Assembly (NCBI RefSeq): GCF_014695915.1
Contig: NZ_JACJPF010000041.1
Coordinates: 124,001 to 188,000 of the forward strand
Origin: Trichocoleus sp. FACHB-40
GTDB taxonomy: Bacteria > Cyanobacteriota > Cyanobacteriia > Cyanobacteriales > FACHB-T130
Direction: 5' to 3'
Length of the DNA stretch: 64,000 nt
Notes under the pieces: model-generated
What the model was told of the DNA's origin: nothing
What the model saw: the letters and a program-made list of their open reading frames with translations, nothing else
The model's database searches: none
Shown: positions 54,836 through 64,000 of the stretch, one piece after another
Numbering within the stretch: position 1 is the stretch's first letter
Layout: each line of letters starts with the position of its first letter
Position numbers and translations under genes: made by a program

Positions 54836-57800
54836 TTACTCTTGACTTTCTGTTGCTACAGGTTGTACCAAAGATTCTTGCTGCTGGGGTGGTGCAACTT
54901 TTTGTCGTCCAAAGCCGCCAAATAGCTCGTTTACCTTCAGCGTCAAACCGAAATAAATCCCACCATCCGACCGATAGCCGCTAAAATCGCGATCGTCCAC
55001 ACTACCAAAGCTATATCCCAACGAAGCTCGTAAATCAGGCGTTACATAATAACCCGCTTCTACAGCAAAACCTGTTTCGTTGAAATTCACATCCGGCTGA
55101 CCAATCCAGCGTCCTTCTCCCGCTACATCCCAGCGGTAGCCCAATCGATAAGTCACCCGCATTTGTGTTAAAAACACGGTGGAAGAATTGCTGAAGTTGT
55201 TGGATAAATAAGTTTCGCTTTGGCGCACCGCCCCTTTACCGTAAAATTCCCACCGCCAGGAAGGAGCATATATCGCTTCAGCAGCAAAAACGTGATCTGT
55301 GTATCCCGTACCAGTTCCTAACAGCAATGTTTCAGGAATTGTCGAAGGATTGCGGCGATATTCATAGCTGAGTAAAGCGTTAAATTTATCCGAGACTGGG
55401 TTGCGGTAAGCCATGCCCAGCTTGATATCTACCGTGTCTCCCAATGCCCGTAATAATTGGTTTGCGCCATTGGCTTGTTGATAGCGGAACAAAGCAGTTA
55501 GAGAAGGTGAAAGTTTCCCAGCAGCACCCGCAGCGATAACAGTATTGTTACCACCAGATCCGGTACGATGTTCGACGCGGGCGGAGGCTTGGAAGTTGGG
55601 GTTATCAGTGTATTCGAGTCCCACACTGTAGGCATCGCCGCCGACAATCCCTAAAGCAGATGCACTTTGACCTGTGGCATAGGGTTGGGCAAATCGTTGT
55701 CCAGCAGCAGTGCGCCCAAACTGGTCGCTGAAGATATGCTCGTAACCGAGCAGGACTCGCAAACCTGGGGCGATTGCCCAGGTATGATTTAAACCGACGG
55801 CTCCCTGACCAGTGATGCTGTTGAAGCCGCTAATAATCGAGTAGCGACCTGTGATGGAGGTGTTTTCGCCTATTTTCTGTTCTACGATTGTATCCAAGCT
55901 GCTGATCGAGTCGCGCCCAAATACTCTTGTATTTACAAATTGGTGCGCGAGTCGCAGGCTAACGCCTTCCATTACCTCGTAGTCGAGTCCGAAAGTAGTG
56001 CGGTTGGGATAAAGTGGGTCGCTGTCGTCCAGGTTTAGCTCGTTTTGGGCGCGGAAGGTGAGGGCGCGACTCAGGGGAATGTTGGCGCGGGAGACGATTT
56101 GGCTGGCATCACTGTCGAAGGTATCGCCAAGACGATCGTCGCGGGAGCGATTGACGTATTCTAGGCTGAGATCGGCAGCACCAAATCTTTGCAAAACCCC
56201 TGCGCGGATGGTGGTGAGGGAATTATCGACTCGTTCTCCGGGGATGGGTTGGGGTTGGGGATCGAAGATGTCGAAAAAGTTGATCCTTTCGGCGGGAGCA
56301 ATACCAAAGTTAATTTCGTGGTCGTAGCTGGCACTTACTTGGGTGGTGGTAGTAACTTGGGTCGCGATGCTAGCGCCGTATCTGGTTTGTCCGGGGGTGA
56401 AGCTGGTGGTGGCGTTGTTGGCAAAGCCTTCTTCCACCGAACGGTAATAACCACGGGCTAAGATAGTACGAGCGATCGCGCCATATGCTTCCAATCGATA
56501 GGCATTTCCTGTCACATTTCCCAAAAAGGGATTGTTGTTCCTTGAGTGGGCATATTCCCCAACAATTTGCCCGTCTTTGCCCAAGGGAACTAGGAAATCT
56601 GCCCCATACAGTTCAAAATCTTGCGCCCCTTCGTCTTGTCGCCAATAACTCGCCCCCAGCCAACTTTGTTGCCCAAACTCTTGTGAGAAATTGTATTGCA
56701 ACCGTCCAGCATAGATATTCGTGCTGTCGCCTGGTGTAGCTTCATGCTGGTAAGTCACCACAATTCGCCGTACCTGAGTGACACCAAAGGGGTCAAACTC
56801 TGTAGCAAAGACGGGACGGCGGAACAGCAGTGTCCCCCGGTCGTAGTCAATTTCGTAGTCTGCACCGCGAAATAGTTGTTTGCGCGATGTAACGGTTCCG
56901 GGGCGATTAATTTCCTCTGTTTCTACAAAAACATTTTCGCTGCCAGGAATCAGCAGGCGGCGGGAGAGAAAGTAATAGCCGCTAGTGCCGCTGGGAGCAA
57001 TGGTGTCTCGCTGGAAACCTTCGACATCCGGGCTATACAGGGCAGTAATTTGTAAATTGCCCAGGTTGTAGTTGCCCTTGAACCCGTGCAGTTGACGATT
57101 AGTGGCGCTATATAGTTGGGAGGCGCGGGAAAATTCTGTGGTATTGTAGTCGCCCCACATCCCATAGTCTGGTTCGGAACCCGGAACTGGAGAAGTACGT
57201 TCCATCCGCAGATAGACGCTATCTGTAGAGGGGGTTAGATAATCGACTGTGGAGCTATCGCCGTAGACGGGATATTGTTGTTCGCAGAATTGGGGGCCTC
57301 GGAATAGGCGGGTGATGCCATCGCAGGTTTCGTTGAGGTTGCGGGCGCTATTATATGCTCCTGTAAATAGCCATTCCCCGACTTTCCCTGTGGCGAAGAC
57401 AGCAGCACTCAAATCAATGCCCATGCCTTCGTCGATGGTATCGGGGTCGAGGAAATCACGACGAGAACCCCAGTAATTTGTACCTCTAGAGCCAATCCGT
57501 AAATTTATCACGCCCGAAGCTATGGAGGGGCGCAGGTTGGTAATAAATTCTACCTGGGTAAAAGTTTCTAATTCATTGGTGTAGTTTGCCTGTTTAGTGG
57601 GTAATAAGTAGTCGCTTTGGGTAGGTAATCCTACTTGAGGATTGATTGGGCGATCGCTTTGTCTAGGTAATCCACCAACTTCAGGACTGATGGCTCGATT
57701 TTCAGTCAAAGGCGGCAATGCTGTTGGTGTGGAGCTATTTTCTTGCGTCCGATTGATTTCCTCGATCCGTTCTCGTTTCTCTGTGGTAGTTGTGGCAGCA

Positions 57801-58957
57801 CGAATGCGGACTTTTTGAGCTTCCAATCCGGATTGCAGTTCGGCGGCAAATTGTCCTTCCTTGGCAACGACCTGAAATCCGGGTAGGTCTTTGTCGTCGT
57901 CAGCACCGATAAATTTACCCGCACTGGCAGTTAAAGTTACTACCGCATCTTCGCGGATTAATTCTCCGTTTTCATCGGTGATTTTGCCTTCCAGCTTAAT
58001 TGTGGAACGACCATCAGCGCGAACGCGGGCATCTCCCACTGGAGATATTTGTATGCGCTCAGTTGTGTCTTTAACATTTAGTTGGAGAGTAACTGGCGTG
58101 CCTTGTGCAGCTTGGATTGCGATCGCGTTCTCGCCTTTCTCCAAAGGAATGTTATACCAAACCTGAGTAGTGATATTCTGTGCCTCGTTTCGCTCAACAC
58201 TAGAGCGAATTTTAGGATCGAGAGGCTTTTTGTTGACGGTGACTTGTATCTGAGACTGGGAATTGTACTGAACTACAAGGTTAGTGGAACGCGCTCCTAT
58301 TTCTTTACTCTTGGGGGCAAGAATCCGGACTTCTGTGGGTGATAAAGTGCTTTCATTGCCGGATTCTTCAGCTTGAGCATTAGTTTGCGATACAGATTCC
58401 CTCAGTTCACTATTAGTTGGCGCTTCCTTTGTAGAATCCTGTGTTTCCTGGGGTATCGGGTTGCTAGGCGATTGGGATTGAGCTAACTCTTTAACTTCTG
58501 TTTGATTTCCCTCTTTCCCTTCAAAACGCGGGGAAGATAAAGACGCTTCCTGCAAAAATTCGGGTAAAGCCGCGGGTGTTGCAGCCTGCGTTTGTTGAGG
58601 TAGAGATTCACTTTGCAATAGCAAGTTTAGCGGTAGCGCTGCTGTGTCTGACCCCTCCCCAATCGCTTGCTGAAGTCCGTAAAGAGGCAACGTTTGGGGT
58701 AAATTCTCTGCTGGTAAGACTTCTAAATTCTCTGTTGTCGCTTCTTCGGTAGCCGTCTCCTCAACAATGGGAGAGATATCTGAATCCTGAACCTCAAACT
58801 CTGAATCTTTCTTTGCTCCGTCCGAAGATTGTACAGGTAGTTCATCAGCCTTAACAGATCGGGGAAGCAGAAAATAAACTGTAAAAACTAAAAACAAAGA
58901 AAAGGAAGAAAAGATTTTTTCTTTTGCTTTGGCATGATTGCCTTTTGCCTTATTCAT
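54836..58957 (-). CDS. Predicted outer-membrane barrel with Ig-like region (1373 aa)
   Basis: The largest gene of the cluster. Signal peptide (SLFLVFTVYFLLPRSVKA); a long acidic/Ser/Gln linker to about 200; two Ig-like domains (220-290: ARSTNLVVQYNSQSQIQVTV; 300-385: invasin/Big_1-like GRSTIKLEGKITDENGEL); then 470-1340 of alternating aromatic strands typical of a large beta-barrel (GEWLFTGAYNSAR; DYEIDYDRGTLLFRRPV; YEYRRNP; TYRLGYRWDVAGEGRW; AGYYVTPDLRASLGYSFGS). No TonB plug was recognised. The end is a 30-residue Gln-rich tail after FGLTLKVNELFGG. ATG overlaps the upstream stop (ATGA), so it is coupled to the DUF11/SdrD-B gene. Confidence 0.82.
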   Translation of the reverse strand: MNKAKGNHAKAKEKIFSSFSLFLVFTVYFLLPRSVKADELPVQSSDGAKKDSEFEVQDSDISPIVEETATEEATTENLEVLPAENLPQTLPLYGLQQAIGEGSDTAALPLNLLLQSESLPQQTQAATPAALPEFLQEASLSSPRFEGKEGNQTEVKELAQSQSPSNPIPQETQDSTKEAPTNSELRESVSQTNAQAEESGNESTLSPTEVRILAPKSKEIGARSTNLVVQYNSQSQIQVTVNKKPLDPKIRSSVERNEAQNITTQVWYNIPLEKGENAIAIQAAQGTPVTLQLNVKDTTERIQISPVGDARVRADGRSTIKLEGKITDENGELIREDAVVTLTASAGKFIGADDDKDLPGFQVVAKEGQFAAELQSGLEAQKVRIRAATTTTEKRERIEEINRTQENSSTPTALPPLTENRAISPEVGGLPRQSDRPINPQVGLPTQSDYLLPTKQANYTNELETFTQVEFITNLRPSIASGVINLRIGSRGTNYWGSRRDFLDPDTIDEGMGIDLSAAVFATGKVGEWLFTGAYNSARNLNETCDGITRLFRGPQFCEQQYPVYGDSSTVDYLTPSTDSVYLRMERTSPVPGSEPDYGMWGDYNTTEFSRASQLYSATNRQLHGFKGNYNLGNLQITALYSPDVEGFQRDTIAPSGTSGYYFLSRRLLIPGSENVFVETEEINRPGTVTSRKQLFRGADYEIDYDRGTLLFRRPVFATEFDPFGVTQVRRIVVTYQHEATPGDSTNIYAGRLQYNFSQEFGQQSWLGASYWRQDEGAQDFELYGADFLVPLGKDGQIVGEYAHSRNNNPFLGNVTGNAYRLEAYGAIARTILARGYYRSVEEGFANNATTSFTPGQTRYGASIATQVTTTTQVSASYDHEINFGIAPAERINFFDIFDPQPQPIPGERVDNSLTTIRAGVLQRFGAADLSLEYVNRSRDDRLGDTFDSDASQIVSRANIPLSRALTFRAQNELNLDDSDPLYPNRTTFGLDYEVMEGVSLRLAHQFVNTRVFGRDSISSLDTIVEQKIGENTSITGRYSIISGFNSITGQGAVGLNHTWAIAPGLRVLLGYEHIFSDQFGRTAAGQRFAQPYATGQSASALGIVGGDAYSVGLEYTDNPNFQASARVEHRTGSGGNNTVIAAGAAGKLSPSLTALFRYQQANGANQLLRALGDTVDIKLGMAYRNPVSDKFNALLSYEYRRNPSTIPETLLLGTGTGYTDHVFAAEAIYAPSWRWEFYGKGAVRQSETYLSNNFSNSSTVFLTQMRVTYRLGYRWDVAGEGRWIGQPDVNFNETGFAVEAGYYVTPDLRASLGYSFGSVDDRDFSGYRSDGGIYFGLTLKVNELFGGFGRQKVAPPQQQESLVQPVATESQE

Positions 58958-59871
58958 GGCTGCCCCTCGCCATACGCGGGTGTCACTCCGAAATTCATTC
59001 TTACCAGTCCTCCTGGTTGCAGCTGCACCAAGCGAGACTGACTATTGCGCTCAATAAAGCGTTTGTTTGGAGCCAGCGTGTATCCCGGCAGACTGGTTAA
59101 GTCCAGAGTGCCTGTACGATAACCGGATAGCACATTGGCTAGAGAAAACAGCCCATTCGGATCGGTAGTGATGCGGTTGCCGTCATCCATAAAAATCACG
59201 GCATTTGGCACTCCAGGCTCTCCTGGCTGCTGTTCGCCGTCAAAGTTTTTATCGACAAATACCCGCCCAATTAGGGTGCCACAGTCTGATAAAATTCCAG
59301 GTCTAATGCGTAGCTGATGCGTGGCAATGTTGCTTCTGGCTTCCTGAGCTTGATTTTTCCCGTCACCCCGCACTGCGTCTGGTGTTACTACGGCGGCATA
59401 GACAATGTTCAATGTCTCATTGGGAGCCAATCTGGGATAAATAAAGGTAATTGTCCGGTTAGAGGTGCTAGCTGGCTGTAATGTTACTGGTGTAGTTGAG
59501 CTGCCAGTAGACAGAGAGCCTTGCAAAGCTTTGGGCAAATATTGCAAACCGACAGGCAGTTTGTCTGTGATGACGATGTTGCTGGCGGCTGCTGTACCAG
59601 TGTTTTTCAGCGCGAGGCGGTAAATAACGGTATCGCCCGGTTCAGCTGCCGCGCGATCGCCTGTTTTAATCAACTCTAGTACAGCTTGTCCTGCTGTAAG
59701 CGTTGTTTGATTCGATTGCACGCCGCCTGGTGGCAGATTGTCACCATTAGCGGAAGCTGAATTTAAGATTTCAACTGAGCCAACAGGTAACGACTGATAG
59801 GCAATCGAACAAGTCAATATGACTGTTAGAGGTAGGTAGATACGCTCTAACAGATTTAACAGGTATTTCAT
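58954..59871 (-). CDS. DUF11/SdrD-B exported protein (305 aa)
   Basis: First gene of the surface cluster. A signal peptide-like hydrophobic start (IYLPLTVILTCSIAYQSLP), one DUF11 repeat (about 60-195: GDTVIYRLALKNTGTAAASNIVITD; KLPVGLQYLP), then an SdrD-B-type calcium-binding domain (GRVFVDKNFDGEQQPGEPG; TDPNGLFSLANV). ATG 59871 is used; a TTG 6 bases earlier is less likely. The stop overlaps the barrel start by four bases. Upstream is 1 kb of non-coding DNA, so the operon promoter should be there. Confidence 0.85.
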   Translation of the reverse strand: MKYLLNLLERIYLPLTVILTCSIAYQSLPVGSVEILNSASANGDNLPPGGVQSNQTTLTAGQAVLELIKTGDRAAAEPGDTVIYRLALKNTGTAAASNIVITDKLPVGLQYLPKALQGSLSTGSSTTPVTLQPASTSNRTITFIYPRLAPNETLNIVYAAVVTPDAVRGDGKNQAQEARSNIATHQLRIRPGILSDCGTLIGRVFVDKNFDGEQQPGEPGVPNAVIFMDDGNRITTDPNGLFSLANVLSGYRTGTLDLTSLPGYTLAPNKRFIERNSQSRLVQLQPGGLVRMNFGVTPAYGEGQP

Positions 59872-60462
59872 CAGCAAAGATAACTAAATAAAACACCCCA
59901 TTGCTGGACTGTTCAAGAATTTGAGGCGTAGATTACCTGATGATTTATAACAATAAAACCCCGATGAAGTGAAAGTTTAACATGACCAGGTTGCTACGAC
60001 AATATATCTGAAATTTATTTGCTCCGCAAGAGGATTTTCTGAGCCGTTTAAAATCTTACACTAAAGTTATTGCTTCTGCTTTGAGCTAAATTTCATACTT
60101 TACAACACTTATAAGAATCAGTGCCTTGTTTTGGTTCGGCTGTCTTGATGGCAGTAGATTCAAAGACAAGGTAGAAAGCGATCGCTTTATCCCTACGGAA
60201 GGCTATAACACCAATGAAGCTTTTAGCGTAGCATGACGGACATCAACCTCCAGTAAGTACATACTTAGGTACTAATACACCATAATTGCAATTGATGGCA
60301 AACTTTCTAGCCCCTGTAATAGTAACCGCCGCTGCGATTAAGAACTAAGCAGAGGAAATATAATATTATCATCTATCCAGAGAGTTAGATATTTGAGATT
60401 TAAAATTAAGATTTATTTTAAGGTAACTTGCGGCTCAAGATAACAATAGCCTAATTTACTAA

Positions 60463-60517
60463 AATTCAGCCAAATTGCTGATTTTGTACGATGTTTTATC
60501 AGCAATTTGGCTGAATT
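60463..60517. terminator. Perfect 20-bp hairpin
   Basis: The arms 60463-60482 (aattcagccaaattgctgat) and 60498-60517 are exact complements around a 15-base loop; A-rich before, T-rich after. It could be a bidirectional terminator, but no gene adjoins it. Confidence 0.6.
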
Positions 60518-60657
60518 AATTTTTATATTATTTGGTATGGAATATCACCACTAAATGTCAAAAAAGTACATATTTTGGGGAAAATTGGTAATCTTTGAGT
60601 AACAAATAGGAGTAATCGCAATACTTCTGGCTTAATCTTAAAGGCGCAGCTACACGG

Positions 60658-60694
60658 ACAAAGGCTGCTGAGTTTGTAGCAGCCTTTGTATTTT
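60658..60694 (+). terminator. Orphan rho-independent terminator
   Basis: acaaaggctgct pairs perfectly with agcagcctttgt (8-base loop), then attttt. On the plus strand no gene precedes it, so it may end a small RNA starting in 60518-60650. Confidence 0.7.
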
Positions 60695-60812
60695 TAGCTT
60701 TAAGTGAACGATATTGACCAATACCCTTAAAATATCGCTCTATACAGGGAATGGCATTTAATTGCCCTAAACTGGAAATAAATTTCCGTCTCTGCTTGTG
60801 TCAGTGACATTC

Positions 60813-60920
60813 CTCTATATAGCCTTTCTCAGTTGAGTGGAATATATCGCAGTTCTGACGTTCGGGCTACTTTAGTAGGGACATGGCAATGCCATGTCCC
60901 TACAGATGTATCGTCGCACC
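60813..60920. repeat. Dispersed repeat, copy B, with hairpin
   Basis: The better copy of the block at 4832-4925. Its end is a perfect 13-bp stem, gtagggacatggc (60875-60887) with gccatgtccctac (60891-60903), loop AAT, located 20 bp after the ileS stop; it may end ileS transcription. Confidence 0.7.
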
Positions 60921-60922
60921 AG

Positions 60923-63808
60923 TTAAAATTGACCTGCTAAGGCTGGAATGCACCGTTCGCAAAGTAGGGGATGTTCGGTTGATTCGCCGACGTGGAGAGA
61001 GTAATTCCAACAGCGATCGCATTTTTCCCCGTCTGCTTTAACCACGCCAATTCCTATCCCATCTGACTGCAAGCTGTACTTTAAACCCTGCAAAGCGTCC
61101 GCAGAATCCAGCAGTTCTACCTGAGAAGTAATAAACAGGTAACGTAACTCATCCACACCATTGTGTGTGCTAGGGACTGAGTTAGGATTCAAATCTTGCA
61201 ATAAAGAGCAAAATTCAGCATTCGGGATGTAGAGTAAAACTTTGGCTTCCAAGGAAGAACCAATCATTTTTTCGGCGCGTGCTTGTTCCATCACCTTGTT
61301 AACTTCGGTGCGAATTTGCCGCAACTGTAGCCAGAATGATGCCATTTCTGGCTTGTTCCATTGCTCGTCTAATTTTACCCAACCTGCTTCAAACACAGAA
61401 TTGTAAGGTGTGGGATAGGGGATATATTGCCAGATATCTTCCGCCATGTGACAGAGAACGGGCGCGATCGCTCGTGCTAAATTCTCTACAGCCACAGCCA
61501 GCACTGTCTGAGTGCTGCGACGGCGGAAAGAATCCGGGGCGCTGATATAGAGCCTATCTTTGGCAATATCTAGATAGAAGTTAGACAAGTCAACTACACA
61601 GAAATTCTGCACCGTTTGGAAAAAGCGGAAAAACTGGAAACTCTCGAACGCTTGCGTCACCTCAGCGAATACTTCCGTCATTCGGTGCAGCATATAGCGG
61701 TCGAGTTCCGGTAACTGCTCGTAAGGAACCGCATCCTTCGCAGGGTCGAAATCGTGCAAATTCCCCAACAAGAAACGCGCCGTATTGCGAATCTTGTTTC
61801 TCACATCCCCCAACTGCTTGAGGATGCTTTTACTGATTGGGACATCTGAGGTGTAGTCTACCGAGGACACCCACAGACGCAACACATCAGCACCATAGGG
61901 AGGATCATCTTTTTGATTTTTGCCGCCTTCGATGACCATTGCTGGATCGACAACATTACCCAGCGATTTGCTCATCTTCATACCCTTTTCATCCAGAGTA
62001 AAACCGTGAGTTAATACGGTTTTGTAGGGTGCGATGCCATTAGTTGCCACACTGGTTAAGAGGCTGGACTGGAACCAACCGCGATGCTGATCCGAACCTT
62101 CCAGATAGATATCCGCTGGATAGGGCAATTCCGGGCGTTGTTTCAGCACAGCAGCCCAAGAAGAACCGGAGTCAAACCAGACATCCATTGTATCGGTGCC
62201 TTTGCGGTAAGACTTGCCATTATTGCGGTATGTTTCTGGCAACAACTCCTCTACCGACATTTCCCACCAAGCATCAGAACCCTTCTGAGCGATAATTGCC
62301 TGAACGTGGGCGATTGATTCTTCGTTTAGCAGGGGTTCGCCCGTCTCCTCGTCGTAGAAGACGGGAATTGGGACACCCCAGCTGCGCTGACGGGAGATGC
62401 ACCAATCGGAACGATCTGCAACCATTGGCGTGATGCGGTTTTGACCAACAGCGGGAATCCATCTTACGGATGCGATCGCTTTGAGCGCCTCCTCCCGAAA
62501 TCCCTCCACAGAAGCAAACCACTGTTCTGTCGCCCGGAAAATCGTTGGCTTTTTCGTCCGCCAATCGTAAGGATACTTATGGACATAAGGTTCCTCCTTC
62601 AACAACGAACCCACTCCCACTAGAGCATCAATGACGGCTTGATTGGCATCACCCAGCACATTTAATCCCGCAAACTGTCCCGCCTCCTCGGTAAATTTCC
62701 CATCGGCATCAACCGGAGACAAAATGGGCAAATTATAACGCTGACCCACCAGGTAGTCATCTTGACCATGACCAGGGGCAGTGTGTACCAAACCAGTTCC
62801 AGACTCAGTTGTGACGTAATCCCCCCCAATTACAACCGGGCTTTCGCGGTCAAATAGGGGATGGCGGTAGGTGGAATACTCCAAAGCCTTGCCCATAACT
62901 GTCGCTTTCACGGTCAGCTGAGTACCAAACGTAGCAGATAATCGCTCAACCAAATCAGCAGCGACGATCAAGTATTTCCAGCCTATAGCAGATTCCGACT
63001 CAACTTCAACCACCGCATAAGTTAAGTCTGGGTTCACACTGACAGCCAAGTTAGCGGGAATCGTCCAAGGTGTCGTCGTCCAGATAGCTACACCCAAATC
63101 CGGCAAAAACTCTCCCAGTGCAGGTTTCACTGCCTCCGAAAGACTCGTCATCCGGAACGCCGCATATAGACTGCGCGAAGTGTGACCTTCCGGATATTCC
63201 AACTCTGCCTCAGCCAGCGCCGTTTTAGAACTGGGACTCCAGTGAACGGGTTTCAAGCCTCGATAGATGTAACCTTTGAGCATCATCTGACCGAAAACGC
63301 CAATCTGAGCCGCTTCATATTCCGGCTTTAGCGTCAGATAAGGGTTTTCCCAGTCGCCCCAGATACCATAGCGCTTGAAGCTTTGGGACTGCTCATCCAC
63401 AGTCTTGAGAGCAAAGTCTCTGGCTTTGTGGCGGAGTTCCAGAGTAGTGAGATTTTGCCTCTCAGGTTGTTTCATATTCTGAAGGACTTTCAGCTCAATA
63501 GGCAAGCCGTGACAATCCCAACCTGGGACGTAGCGAACTTTGCGCCCTTGCAGCAGTTGGTATTTGTTGATGATATCCTTGAGAATTTTATTTAGGGCAT
63601 GACCAATATGCAACGACCCATTGGCGTAGGGCGGGCCATCGTGCAGAATAAATAACTCGCCGGGATTGTTCTGCGACAAGCGCTCGTAAATTTGCTGTTC
63701 TGCCCAAAACTTTTGCAGTTCGGGTTCCCGTTTGATGGCGTTCGCCCGCATATCAAACTGGGTTTTGGGCAGATTAACGGTGTCCTTATAGTTCCCTGTT
63801 GCTGTCAC
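60923..63808 (-). CDS. ileS: Isoleucyl-tRNA synthetase
   Basis: A complete 961-residue class I synthetase: HIGH (67-70) in PYANGSLHIGHALNK, WDCHGLPIE, the CP1 editing domain (GTGLVHTAPGHGQDDY), DVWFDSGSSWAAVL, KMSKS (about 610-614), an anticodon-binding helical domain, and a C-terminal zinc finger (CDRCWNYS ... LLCERC). Start is the GTG at 63808. No T-box or other leader motif was seen upstream. Essential housekeeping gene. Confidence 0.96.
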   Translation of the reverse strand: MTATGNYKDTVNLPKTQFDMRANAIKREPELQKFWAEQQIYERLSQNNPGELFILHDGPPYANGSLHIGHALNKILKDIINKYQLLQGRKVRYVPGWDCHGLPIELKVLQNMKQPERQNLTTLELRHKARDFALKTVDEQSQSFKRYGIWGDWENPYLTLKPEYEAAQIGVFGQMMLKGYIYRGLKPVHWSPSSKTALAEAELEYPEGHTSRSLYAAFRMTSLSEAVKPALGEFLPDLGVAIWTTTPWTIPANLAVSVNPDLTYAVVEVESESAIGWKYLIVAADLVERLSATFGTQLTVKATVMGKALEYSTYRHPLFDRESPVVIGGDYVTTESGTGLVHTAPGHGQDDYLVGQRYNLPILSPVDADGKFTEEAGQFAGLNVLGDANQAVIDALVGVGSLLKEEPYVHKYPYDWRTKKPTIFRATEQWFASVEGFREEALKAIASVRWIPAVGQNRITPMVADRSDWCISRQRSWGVPIPVFYDEETGEPLLNEESIAHVQAIIAQKGSDAWWEMSVEELLPETYRNNGKSYRKGTDTMDVWFDSGSSWAAVLKQRPELPYPADIYLEGSDQHRGWFQSSLLTSVATNGIAPYKTVLTHGFTLDEKGMKMSKSLGNVVDPAMVIEGGKNQKDDPPYGADVLRLWVSSVDYTSDVPISKSILKQLGDVRNKIRNTARFLLGNLHDFDPAKDAVPYEQLPELDRYMLHRMTEVFAEVTQAFESFQFFRFFQTVQNFCVVDLSNFYLDIAKDRLYISAPDSFRRRSTQTVLAVAVENLARAIAPVLCHMAEDIWQYIPYPTPYNSVFEAGWVKLDEQWNKPEMASFWLQLRQIRTEVNKVMEQARAEKMIGSSLEAKVLLYIPNAEFCSLLQDLNPNSVPSTHNGVDELRYLFITSQVELLDSADALQGLKYSLQSDGIGIGVVKADGEKCDRCWNYSLHVGESTEHPLLCERCIPALAGQF

Positions 63809-63883
63809 AGTTCAATACCGATGAATGGTAGAGTCATATTTCTTCATTATCGGTTACAAGTCCCAAGGTCTTCAACTTTTTCT

Positions 63884-63908
63884 CGTTCCCAGTCTCATCC
63901 TGGGAACG
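63884..63908. repeat. Hairpin repeat upstream of ileS
   Basis: cgttcccag / ctgggaacg, perfect 9-bp arms, 7-base loop. A partial copy (ccagcctccgactgggaacg) lies at 23356-23375. The remaining 63809-64000 shows no gene. Confidence 0.6.
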
Positions 63909-64000
63909 CGCTTAGAAAGGCAACCGTCTCCGCCAATCGCTAATAAAACTACACAAGTGAGGCGACCGCCGCACTTACGCGCCGCTTCACTAACACAGCG

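Larger units (their letters stand above)
59872..60922. other. 1-kb non-coding gap
   Basis: No open frame of merit. Holds the putative promoter of the surface operon, a 20-bp perfect hairpin (60463-60517), a terminator (60658-60694) and a dispersed repeat (60813-60920). Confidence 0.7.

Noticed and set aside
63809-64000. T-box leader upstream of ileS
   Set aside because: No T-box consensus, and T-box riboswitches are not expected in cyanobacteria.

Overview
This window is chromosomal DNA from a cyanobacterium, probably a large-genome, repeat-rich (filamentous or colonial) one. The main signs are an NblR-type regulator and a Psb28 protein, a phytochrome (Cph2-type) and a probable cyanobacteriochrome, cyanobacteria-restricted small families (DUF2949, DUF5340-like, DUF6761-like), a glycolate dehydrogenase, the HIP1 octamer (gcgatcgc) scattered throughout, and many short tandem repeats of the ccaaaat / aattccc / ttcatcc type between and even inside genes. 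No rRNA, CRISPR array, intact insertion sequence or prophage was seen. One tRNA (Leu, anticodon CAG) is present.

Layout. 0-19 kb is housekeeping and photorespiration, mostly on the minus strand: the N-terminal part of metH, a decayed CDGSH protein, pirin, nblR plus a DUF192 lipoprotein, a candidate Yfr2-like small RNA, a class V alanine/serine-glyoxylate aminotransferase, trpC, lpdA, a TrmH methyltransferase, tRNA-Leu, murA, a TIGR01777 epimerase coupled to psb28, and glcF/glcE. Aminotransferase, LpdA (glycine decarboxylase L-protein) and GlcE/F all belong to the photorespiratory C2 cycle. 18.8-30.5 kb is signalling: a Cph2-like GAF-GAF-GGDEF-EAL photoreceptor, then grxC, tadA, plsC, a PrcA-like subtilase, and two overlapping histidine kinases, one carrying a GAF domain with both cysteines of a DXCF cyanobacteriochrome. 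31-45 kb holds a BolA-Grx4 pair, a second atypical response regulator, a lone ABC ATPase, a 2Fe-2S ferredoxin, citramalate synthase, an XRE regulator with striking palindromes, a frameshifted small cyanobacterial gene, a Uma2 nuclease, a lipid kinase, and an FHA-Ser/Thr kinase next to a zinc-ribbon PP2C phosphatase.

46-59.9 kb is the most unusual part: five consecutive minus-strand genes for exported proteins (a small DUF11/SdrD-B protein, a 1373-residue predicted outer-membrane barrel with an Ig-like region, a beta-helix/OmpA protein, and two giant DUF11 proteins sharing a homologous C-terminal region). I read them as one cell-surface assembly unit. It is followed by 1 kb of non-coding DNA with strong hairpins, and ileS closes the window.

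Recurring oddities: short intergenic-type repeats inserted in frame into coding linkers; three convergent gene pairs whose stop codons overlap by exactly 4 bp; several decayed genes (two Uma2 fragments, the CDGSH gene, the frameshifted gene at 38.7 kb). All functional statements come from reading motifs by eye; no database search was run.
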